Position numbers and translations under genes: made by a program. Under the pieces are notes generated by a model. That model was not told the DNA's origin, searched no databases, and saw only the letters and a program-made list of their open reading frames with translations. From assembly GCA_017399225.1 (NCBI GenBank), contig JAFQEB010000007.1, positions 1 to 9,348 of the forward strand: 9,348 bases of DNA, given 5' to 3'. The DNA comes from Clostridia bacterium. Its GTDB lineage: Bacteria > Bacillota_A > Clostridia > Christensenellales > Aristaeellaceae. Shown here piece after piece: positions 1 to 5,487 of this stretch; the first letter of the stretch is position 1, and each line of letters starts with the position of its first letter.

Positions 1-75
1 CCCCGGGGCCGACCGCCCCCCCCCCTGCCCCCCCCCCGCCCACGCCGACCGCGCCGCCGACCGCGCCCCCCCCGG
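1..75 (+). repeat. poly-C homopolymer tracts at window edge
   Basis: There are two C10 runs (16-25 and 28-37) separated by TG, and a C8 run at 66-73. All lie within the Pro-rich reading frame, which stays open across them and keeps a Pro/Ala/Thr composition, so the frame as given is coherent. Such runs are prone to polymerase slippage in the cell and also to sequencing or assembly error, especially at a contig end. Their exact lengths should not be trusted. Confidence 0.7.
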
Positions 76-770
76 CCACCCCGGCGCCTCCCCCGGCGCC
101 GACGCCGACTCCGACGCCCACCCCGACCCCTGTGCCGACAGCCACCCCCACCGCGACCCCCACGGCCACGCCCACGCCTGCGCCCACGGCGGTACCCGAG
201 TGGCTGCAGCTCCTTGCCCCCGGCGTGACCGCTGTACCCCCGGTGAACTTCGACCCCAACGAAACGCCGACGCCTACGCCCACGGCCACGCCGACTGCGA
301 CGCCCACAGCCACGCCGACTGCGACGCCCACAGCCACGCCGACTGCGACGCCCACAGCCACGCCGACTGCGACGCCCACAGCCACGCCGACCGCAACGCC
401 CACGGCCACGCCGACCGCGACGCCCACGGCAACCCCGACTGCGACGCCCACGGCAACCCCGACTGCTACACCCACAGCAACGCCGACTGCGACCCCGACA
501 GCGACGCCCACAGCTACGCCCACGGCAACCCCGACGCTTGCGCCGACAGCGACCCCGACTGCCACACCCACAGCCGAGCCGACTGCCGAGCCCACCGTGA
601 TCCCCACGCCGGAGCCGACGGCAGAACCGACCGCCGAGCCCACCCCGGCCCCTGAGCGCCGGACCTATCCCTGCTCGGGCAAGGGCGGCAGCTGTCCCTT
701 CGTTACCTACCGCGAGGACGATCCCTTCTGCCGCAGCTGCGACTTCAACGACGACGGCACGGAGGACTGA
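1..770 (+). CDS. Pro/Thr/Ala-repeat protein with Cys4 tail, 5' end outside window
   Basis: The frame is open from the window edge (first full codon at 3) to the TGA at 768-770, about 255 residues. A GTG at 132 lies inside the repeat with no ribosome binding site, so the true start is probably upstream of the window. The product is almost wholly a Pro-Thr-Ala repeat with unit PTAT. It is interrupted once (about 192-270) by a short non-repeat insert containing EWLQLLAPG and NFDPNE. A ~38-residue tail has cysteines spaced C-x6-C-x11-C-x2-C and ends in an acidic FNDDGTED. No catalytic motif is visible. Pro/Thr-rich stretches of this kind commonly act as extended linkers or stalks of secreted or wall-associated proteins; that role is inferred. 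The tail could be disulfide-bonded or bind a metal. The extreme C bias and the C10 tracts near the edge make the first ~100 bases unreliable. A terminator follows 27 nt after the stop. Confidence 0.7.
   Translation, partial: PGPTAPPPAPPPPTPTAPPTAPPPATPAPPPAPTPTPTPTPTPVPTATPTATPTATPTPAPTAVPEWLQLLAPGVTAVPPVNFDPNETPTPTPTATPTATPTATPTATPTATPTATPTATPTATPTATPTATPTATPTATPTATPTATPTATPTATPTATPTATPTATPTATPTATPTLAPTATPTATPTAEPTAEPTVIPTPEPTAEPTAEPTPAPERRTYPCSGKGGSCPFVTYREDDPFCRSCDFNDDGTED
272..590 (+). repeat. 12/24-bp coding minisatellite (PTAT repeat)
   Basis: Tandem array with a 12-bp base period that encodes PTAT and a 24-bp higher-order unit. Four identical 24-bp copies run head to tail at 290-313, 314-337, 338-361 and 362-385, each starting GCCGACTGCGACGCC. 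Copies from 386 onward carry synonymous or near-synonymous changes (ACA/ACG, GCC/GCA), and the array decays after about 540 into units with TLAPTAT and TAEPTAEP. Because the period is a multiple of three, gain or loss of copies would change protein length but keep the frame. The identical copies next to diverged ones point to recent local expansion. Confidence 0.9.
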
Positions 771-797
771 TCCGCTGCATTGCTGCATACTTCAAAC

Positions 798-824
798 GGC
801 CCCGGAGGAATTCTCTCCGGGGCC
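798..824 (+). terminator. rho-independent terminator after the repeat-protein gene
   Basis: A perfect 10-bp inverted repeat, GGCCCCGGAG (798-807) and CTCCGGGGCC (815-824), has a 7-nt loop and is followed by ATTTCCTGTTG, a modest T-rich tail. It starts 27 nt after the stop at 770 and lies before the promoter at 879, so it separates the repeat-protein gene from the downstream operon. The weak U tract lowers certainty, but the stem is very stable. Confidence 0.8.
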
Positions 825-878
825 ATTTCCTGTTGCTGCAATCAAGCCCTGCGGGTTGTTCTTCATCCGTTCTTTCCC

Positions 879-896
879 TTGTCCCCCTTGGGACAA
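879..896. promoter_or_regulatory. palindromic operator candidate over the -35 region
   Basis: A perfect inverted repeat, TTGTCCC (879-885) and GGGACAA (890-896), is separated by CCTT. It covers the -35 element and most of the spacer up to 5 bp from the -10, a position where a bound dimer would block RNA polymerase. I do not recognise the sequence as the site of a named regulator, and no regulator gene is in the window. As RNA it would lie upstream of the predicted start site, so it is more likely a DNA site than a hairpin. Confidence 0.6.
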
Positions 897-907
897 TGTG
901 CTATAAT
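879..907 (+). promoter_or_regulatory. sigma-A-type promoter of the 945-6900 unit
   Basis: A perfect -10 hexamer TATAAT (902-907) is preceded by TGC, giving an extended -10 (TG at 899-900). A -35 hexamer TTGTCC (879-884, four of six consensus matches) lies exactly 17 bp upstream. Transcription should start near 914, leaving a leader of about 30 nt before the ATG at 945. This is the only well-formed promoter seen before the six-gene run, and it sits just after a terminator. Confidence 0.85.
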
Positions 908-930
908 GAAGGATATCCACATTTCCCGAA

Positions 931-937
931 AAGGAGG
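931..937 (+). promoter_or_regulatory. ribosome binding site fixing the PyNP start
   Basis: AAGGAGG, a near-perfect Shine-Dalgarno sequence, ends 7 nt before the ATG at 945. It decides the start against the longer in-frame extension beginning near 780, which has no ribosome binding site. Confidence 0.9.
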
Positions 938-944
938 CGTTACC

Positions 945-2273
945 ATGAACATGATCGAGATCATCACCAGAAAGAAGCTGGGTCAGCCCCTGACCAAAGA
1001 GGAGATCGCCTTTTTCACCAGGGGCGCGGCGGACGGCTCCATCCCGGATTATCAGCTTGCCGCACTGCTCATGGCCATCCGCCTCAACGGTATGACCGCC
1101 CAGGAGACCACCGATCTGACCCTGGCCATGCGGGATTCCGGCGACGTGTGCGACCTCAGCGCCATCCCCGGCGTGAAGGTGGATAAGCACTCCACCGGCG
1201 GCGTGGGCGATACCACCACGCTGGTTCTTGCGCCCCTGGTGGCCGCCTGCGGCGTGCCCGTGGCCAAAATGAGCGGCCGCGGCCTGGGTCACACCGGCGG
1301 CACGCTGGACAAGATGGAATCCATCGCGGGCCTTTCCGTCAGCCTGACGGAGAAGCAGTTCGTCGATCAGGTGAACGATATCGGCCTGGCGGTGATCGGT
1401 CAGACCGCCTCCCTCGCCCCGGCGGACAAGACCCTCTACGCGCTGCGGGACGTGACCGCCACCGTGGACAGCCTGCCGCTGATCGCCTCCTCCATCATGT
1501 CCAAGAAGCTCGCTTCCGGCGCGGACGCCATCGTGCTGGACGTCAAAACCGGCTCCGGCGCGCTGATGGAGACGGTGGATGACGCCATCCAGTTGGCGAA
1601 GGCCATGGCGGAGATCGGCAAGCTGGCCGACAAGCCCGTACATGCCATCGTCACCGGCATGGGCCAGCCCCTGGGCACCCATGTGGGCAATGCCCTGGAG
1701 GTCAAGGAGGCCATCGAGGTGCTCTCCGGCAAGGCCAAGGGCGATCTGCTGGAGGTCGCGCTGCTGCTGGGCAGCCATATGCTGGTGCTGGGCGGCCGCA
1801 CCGCCTCCACCCAGGAGGCACGGGCGCTGCTGCTGCAAGCCCTTGAGTCCGGCGCAGGCCTGGATAAGCTGCGGGCGATGATCACCGCCCAGGGCGGCGA
1901 CGCCTCCTGTGTGGACGACGTGAAGCTGCTGCCCCAGCCGGCCCTCATCCGCGAGGTCAAGGCAGGCCGCGAGGGCTACATCGCCGCGATGGACACCGAG
2001 GCCCTGGGCTATGCCGCCCAGGCCATGGGCGCAGGCCGCGTGCAGAAGACCGACGTGATCGACTACGCCGTGGGCTACATCCTGCCCGTTCGCATCGGCG
2101 ACCGGGTGGACGCCAGCACCACGCTCTGCACCCTTTACGCCCGCAGCGAAGCCGACGCCGCAAAGGCCGAGGCCGCCATCCGCGCCGCCATCACCATCGG
2201 GGATGCGCCCGTTGAACGGCCCCCGCTGTGGTATGCGGTGGTCACGGCAGAGGGCGTGGAGCGCGCTAAATAA
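945..2273 (+). CDS. pdp: pyrimidine-nucleoside phosphorylase
   Basis: Catalyses reversible phosphorolysis of uridine, deoxyuridine and thymidine to the free base and (deoxy)ribose-1-phosphate in cytosolic pyrimidine salvage. The product is 442 residues, close to the ~433 usual for Firmicutes PyNP. The N-terminal helical domain is followed by the family motif KHSTGGVGD (81-89), the thymidine phosphorylase signature SGRGLGHTGGTLDKME (110-125), the SKKLASGADAIVLDVKTGSG segment (186-205) that supplies substrate and phosphate contacts, and a C-terminal alpha/beta domain (about 345-442) with the GAGR..K..ID..VG pattern. The start at 945 is chosen because AAGGAGG lies at 931-937 with 7-nt spacing and the promoter is just upstream; the frame is open further upstream but there runs through the promoter and terminator. 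It is the first gene of the unit; the next gene starts 13 nt after its stop. DeoA is the close relative. The breadth of Firmicutes PyNP specificity is family knowledge, not seen here. Confidence 0.95.
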   Translation: MNMIEIITRKKLGQPLTKEEIAFFTRGAADGSIPDYQLAALLMAIRLNGMTAQETTDLTLAMRDSGDVCDLSAIPGVKVDKHSTGGVGDTTTLVLAPLVAACGVPVAKMSGRGLGHTGGTLDKMESIAGLSVSLTEKQFVDQVNDIGLAVIGQTASLAPADKTLYALRDVTATVDSLPLIASSIMSKKLASGADAIVLDVKTGSGALMETVDDAIQLAKAMAEIGKLADKPVHAIVTGMGQPLGTHVGNALEVKEAIEVLSGKAKGDLLEVALLLGSHMLVLGGRTASTQEARALLLQALESGAGLDKLRAMITAQGGDASCVDDVKLLPQPALIREVKAGREGYIAAMDTEALGYAAQAMGAGRVQKTDVIDYAVGYILPVRIGDRVDASTTLCTLYARSEADAAKAEAAIRAAITIGDAPVERPPLWYAVVTAEGVERAK

Positions 2274-2286
2274 AGGAGCCACATAT

Positions 2287-2883
2287 ATGAACATCAGGCA
2301 GACTCTCGAAAGCCGACTCAGCCCTGACCCACAGCTTCAGTTGAACGATGTGGACGTTGATCCCGCCAGCATCCGGGCGGTTCTGATCAACGAGGTCGTA
2401 CCCGCTGATCCCGCACAGGATTTCTACGGAAGCAGCGGCGAGGACTACCTTTCCACCACGATCCCACTGTTTCAGCAGGCAGGGCTGCCTGTCAGCAGCA
2501 TCCGCGAAATTCTGGACCTGGGCGTTTACATCACCAACGCCGCCAAGCGCCCCAAGACCGGCTATGCAGTGGAGAAGGAGACCATTGACGCCAGCCTGCC
2601 CTGGCTGGAGGCCGAGCTGGCCCTGTTCCCCAACGTGCAGGTCATTATGCTCATGGGCGATGTGGCAAAGAAGATGGTCAACATGATCGTCAAAAAGGCC
2701 ACGAAGAAAAATGTTATCCCCTCCGGCTCCACCTATAAGATCCGCGGCGAACAGTACCACTGGGGCGATATCCGCGTGATGCCCTCTTACATCATTACCG
2801 GCGGCAATCTGCTGATCGAAAAATCCAAGGTGCGGATGATCACCGAAGATATTGCAGCTATGGCGGAGATCATCCGCAAGTAA
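2287..2883 (+). CDS. uracil-DNA glycosylase superfamily protein, atypical
   Basis: The product is 198 residues and resembles the short 'uracil-DNA glycosylase family' proteins of Firmicutes. Visible landmarks are VLINEVVPADP (32-42) where the superfamily has its first active-site loop, a conserved-looking YITNAAKRPKTGY (81-93), the core strand VQVIMLMGDVAKK (117-129), IPSGSTYKIR (144-153), and VMPSYIITGGN (164-174) where classical enzymes carry the HPS-type second motif. Here Met replaces the motif-2 His, so ordinary uracil excision cannot be assumed. The start at 2287 is supported by AAGGAG at 2273-2278, which overlaps the end of the upstream stop codon, indicating translational linkage to the PyNP gene. 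A link to uracil or pyrimidine metabolism is suggested by that neighbour but is inference. Base use is slightly more A/T-rich toward the 3' end than in the neighbours. Alternatives are a non-catalytic nucleobase-binding protein or an enzyme acting on another damaged base. Confidence 0.8.
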   Translation: MNIRQTLESRLSPDPQLQLNDVDVDPASIRAVLINEVVPADPAQDFYGSSGEDYLSTTIPLFQQAGLPVSSIREILDLGVYITNAAKRPKTGYAVEKETIDASLPWLEAELALFPNVQVIMLMGDVAKKMVNMIVKKATKKNVIPSGSTYKIRGEQYHWGDIRVMPSYIITGGNLLIEKSKVRMITEDIAAMAEIIRK

Positions 2884-2910
2884 ACCAACAAAACCGAGGC
2901 GAATTTCCTC

Positions 2911-3633
2911 ATGAACAAGCTCTTCCTCAAAGGCGTGAAGCATGGCCTGCCCATCGGCCTGGGCTACCTGTCCGTCTCCTTTGCCTTTGGCATCAAGTGT
3001 ACGGACAGCGGCCTGACCGTTCTGCAGGCCGTGCTGATCTCCATGACCAACCTGACCAGCGCGGGCCAGCTGGCCGGTCTGAATGTGATGGTCGCCCAGA
3101 CCGGCCTGATCGAAATGGCCCTGACCCAGCTGATCATCAACCTGCGGTACGCACTGATGGGCCTGAGCCTCTCCCAGAAGCTCGGCCCGACGATGAACAC
3201 GCCCCGCCGCATGTTCTTCGCCTTCGCCAACACGGACGAGATCTTCGCCGTGGCCTCCTCCCAGCCGGAGAAGCTGCACCACCATTATCTCTACGGCCTG
3301 ATGACCATGCCCTATATCGGCTGGTCGCTGGGCACGCTCCTGGGGGCCGCCGCAGGCGCGGTGCTGCCGGAGTTCGTCACGGCTGCGCTGGGCATTGCCA
3401 TCTACGGCATGTTCATCGCCATCGTGATCCCCCCGGCCCGCAGGCAGACGCCCGTGGCCGTGGTGGCGCTGATCGCCGTCGCCATCAGCGTATGCTTCCG
3501 GTATATCCCCGGGCTGAACCAGGTATCCGGCGGCTTCGTGGTCATCATCTGCGCGGTGGTTGCCGCTACCGTGGGCGCGCTGCTCTTCCCCGTGCAGGAC
3601 GCCGCCTCTGACAGAGAGAAGGTGAACGCATGA
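2911..3633 (+). CDS. azlC: AzlC-type branched-chain amino acid exporter, large subunit
   Basis: Integral membrane protein of 240 residues, the usual length of AzlC/BrnF. Typical features are the N-terminal GVKHGLPIGLGYLSVSFAFG segment, LTNLTSAGQ-like region (here MTNLTSAGQLAG, about 45-56), LIINLRYALMGLSLS (about 75-89), FANTDEIFAVA and the C-terminal hydrophobic hairpins; about seven to eight membrane segments can be picked out. With AzlD it forms a two-component exporter for leucine, isoleucine, valine and analogues such as 4-azaleucine (family knowledge). The start ATG at 2911 has only a weak GAGG (2896-2899) at 11-nt spacing, so expression may depend on readthrough from the upstream gene 27 nt away. 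Its TGA overlaps the ATG of azlD in ATGA, the classical arrangement for this pair. The substrate here is inferred by family. Confidence 0.93.
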   Translation: MNKLFLKGVKHGLPIGLGYLSVSFAFGIKCTDSGLTVLQAVLISMTNLTSAGQLAGLNVMVAQTGLIEMALTQLIINLRYALMGLSLSQKLGPTMNTPRRMFFAFANTDEIFAVASSQPEKLHHHYLYGLMTMPYIGWSLGTLLGAAAGAVLPEFVTAALGIAIYGMFIAIVIPPARRQTPVAVVALIAVAISVCFRYIPGLNQVSGGFVVIICAVVAATVGALLFPVQDAASDREKVNA

Positions 3634-3953
3634 CCCTCACCTGGCCGACTTACCTGCTCTACCTGGCGGTGATGGCGGGCGTGACCTATCTGATCCGTAT
3701 GCTGCCGCTGACGGTCTTCCGCCGGGAGATCAAATCCGTTTTCGTCAAGTCCTTCCTGTACTATGTGCCCTATGCCGTCCTTGCCGCAATGACCCTCCCT
3801 GCCGTGCTGGAATCCACCGGGGATATCCGCACCGCCGCGGCGGGTGTGGTCGTCGCCGTGGTGATGGCCTGGCGCGGACACGGCCTGCTGCCGGTGGCCA
3901 TCGGCGCCTGCGTCGCCGTCGCCGCCATGCAGGGATTGCTGATGCTGGTGTGA
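3630..3953 (+). CDS. azlD: AzlD-type branched-chain amino acid transport small subunit
   Basis: Small membrane protein of 107 residues, normal for AzlD/BrnE. It has about four hydrophobic segments: 8-20, 38-58, 68-82 and 88-107. Family-typical features are TYLIRMLPL (19-27) followed by a basic RRE, and YVPYAVLAAMTLPAV (45-59). The ATG at 3630 sits in a 4-nt ATGA overlap with the azlC stop, and GAGAGAAGG at the end of azlC provides its ribosome binding site, so equimolar coupled translation is expected. It is the obligatory partner of AzlC in branched-chain amino acid export. The next gene starts 44 nt downstream without a terminator. Confidence 0.92.
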   Translation: MTLTWPTYLLYLAVMAGVTYLIRMLPLTVFRREIKSVFVKSFLYYVPYAVLAAMTLPAVLESTGDIRTAAAGVVVAVVMAWRGHGLLPVAIGACVAVAAMQGLLMLV

Positions 3954-3997
3954 CGTGATCGCGCCTCCCTTATCCGACCAGAAAGGCTGAATCCATT

Positions 3998-5449
3998 ATG
4001 AAGATGTCCTCCGCCGAGCGCGCCCACATGATGCTGAACGCGCCGGTTTCCCGCATCATCCCCCGGCTGGCCATCCCCACCATCATTTCGATGCTCATCA
4101 CCAGCATCTACAACATGGCGGACACCTTCTTCGTCAGCCAGCTGGGCACGGCTGCCTCCGGCGCGATGAACGTGGTGTTCCCGGTGATGGGCCTGATCCA
4201 GGCCGTCGCCTTCACCATCGGCATGGGCAGCGGCGCGCAGGTATCCCAGGCGCTGGGCGCCGGGGAGCGCGACAAGGCCCAGACGCTTTGCACCGTAGGC
4301 TTTTTCACCGCCATGTTCGTGGGCATCGCCGTGCTGATCCTGGGCAATGTGTTCCTGGAGCCCGTGGTGGGTATGCTGGGCGCGACCCCCGCCAATGCGG
4401 AGCACGCCCGGGCCTACGCCTCCTACATCTTCTACGGCGCGCCCTTCATCATGTGCTCCTTCGTGATGAACAACCACCTGCGCTTCCAGGGCCTGGCGAC
4501 CTACGGCATGGTGGGCATCACCACCGGCGGTATCCTGAATATGCTGCTGGATCCCTTCTTTATCTACGAGCCCGGCCAGGTGCTCTTCGGCGTGATCACC
4601 CTGCCCTTCGGCCTGGGGCTGAAGACCGCCGGCGCAGCCATTGCCACCGCCATCTCCCAGGCGATCAGCTTTACCATCCTGCTGCTGCAGTGCAATCTGC
4701 GCAAGGATACCCTCACCATCCGCCCGCGCTACTTCCGCCCCACGGCGAAGATGTACGGCAAGATCCTCTATGTGGGCTTCCCCTCCCTGGGCCGCCAGGG
4801 CATCGCGAGCGTCGCGGGCATCCTGCTCAACCACACGGTTTTGGCCTTCGTTGCCCCCGCGCTGCAGGATGCAGCCCAGTCCGCGCTGTCCATCGGCAAC
4901 CGGTTCGTGATGTTCATCAACTCCTCGGTGATCGGCTTCGGCCAGGGCTTCCAGCCGGTGTGCGGCTTCAACTACGGCGCGAAGCAGTATGGCCGCGTGC
5001 GCCAGGCCTTCTGGTTCTCGGTGAAGGTCACGACCATCATCCTGCTGGTGCTCAGCGGCATTGCCTTCGTCTTTGCCCAGCCCATCGTCACCGCCTTCCG
5101 CGATGACCCGGAGGTCGTGCGCATCGGCACCACCGCGCTGCGCCTCCACCTGTCCACCATGCCGCTGTGGGGCTTCATCGTCATGGGCAATATGTACACC
5201 CAGTCCATCGGCTACGGCACGCGGGCGACGCTCCTGTCCATCTCCCGCCAGGGCCTGTTCCTGATCCCTGCGCTGCTGGTGCTGCCGCGCATCCTGACGC
5301 TGAGCGAACCCAACATGCCCTTCGCCATCGCCGCCGCCCAGCCCGTATCCGACGTGCTGTCCATGGTGCTGGCCATCGTGATCGTCTCCAGCATCCTCAG
5401 GCAGTTCAGGCTCAAGGAGCTGGAAGCGCCTGAGGAAGCGAAGGCCTGA
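3998..5449 (+). CDS. MATE family multi-antimicrobial/solute efflux transporter
   Basis: The product is 483 residues with about twelve predicted membrane helices in two six-helix halves, as in MATE proteins of the DinF/NorM-type clades. Typical features are the N-terminal PRLAIPTIISMLITSIYNMADTFF motif (about 22-45), GTAASGAMNVVFPVMG, GMGSGAQVSQALGAGERDKA (about 75-94), the NNHLRFQG loop, GGILNMLLDPFFIY (about 179-192) and, in the second half, GFGQGFQPVCGFNYGAK (about 312-328). It would act as a Na+ or H+ antiporter in the cytoplasmic membrane exporting cationic drugs or metabolites; the substrate cannot be told from sequence. The start at 3998 has AAAGG (3982-3986) at 11-nt spacing; an ATG two codons later is an alternative. 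No promoter is evident in the 44 nt upstream, so it is likely cotranscribed with azlCD. Confidence 0.92.
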   Translation: MKMSSAERAHMMLNAPVSRIIPRLAIPTIISMLITSIYNMADTFFVSQLGTAASGAMNVVFPVMGLIQAVAFTIGMGSGAQVSQALGAGERDKAQTLCTVGFFTAMFVGIAVLILGNVFLEPVVGMLGATPANAEHARAYASYIFYGAPFIMCSFVMNNHLRFQGLATYGMVGITTGGILNMLLDPFFIYEPGQVLFGVITLPFGLGLKTAGAAIATAISQAISFTILLLQCNLRKDTLTIRPRYFRPTAKMYGKILYVGFPSLGRQGIASVAGILLNHTVLAFVAPALQDAAQSALSIGNRFVMFINSSVIGFGQGFQPVCGFNYGAKQYGRVRQAFWFSVKVTTIILLVLSGIAFVFAQPIVTAFRDDPEVVRIGTTALRLHLSTMPLWGFIVMGNMYTQSIGYGTRATLLSISRQGLFLIPALLVLPRILTLSEPNMPFAIAAAQPVSDVLSMVLAIVIVSSILRQFRLKELEAPEEAKA

Positions 5450-5487
5450 CCCCCAAACCCACCGCTGATCAAAAGGAGGATGATTTC

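Noticed and set aside
274..456. Minus-strand frame of MPWASQS-like repeats within the minisatellite
   Set aside because: Mere reverse reading of the 24-bp repeat; no ribosome binding site and no non-repeat content.
272..590. Repeat array considered as a CRISPR or a noncoding repeat locus
   Set aside because: There are no unique spacers between units, the period is 12/24 bp, and the array is an open Pro/Thr/Ala coding frame.
911..918. GGATATCC palindrome at the predicted transcription start
   Set aside because: Only 8 bp without spacer and common by chance; no support for a regulatory role beyond position.
780..944. N-terminal extension of the PyNP frame upstream of 945
   Set aside because: The frame is open but would start inside the terminator region, runs through the -35/-10 promoter and has no ribosome binding site; the family N-terminus begins at MNMIEII with AAGGAGG just before it.
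792..2294. Long minus-strand open frame opposite the PyNP gene (about 500 codons)
   Set aside because: Its translation is rich in Gly, His, Ala and Gln with no family pattern, as expected for the antisense of a high-GC gene; the plus strand carries unmistakable motifs.
3770..5149. Long minus-strand open frame opposite azlD and the MATE gene
   Set aside because: Low-complexity His/Gly/Glu/Asp-rich translation spanning the antisense of two real genes; a codon-bias shadow.
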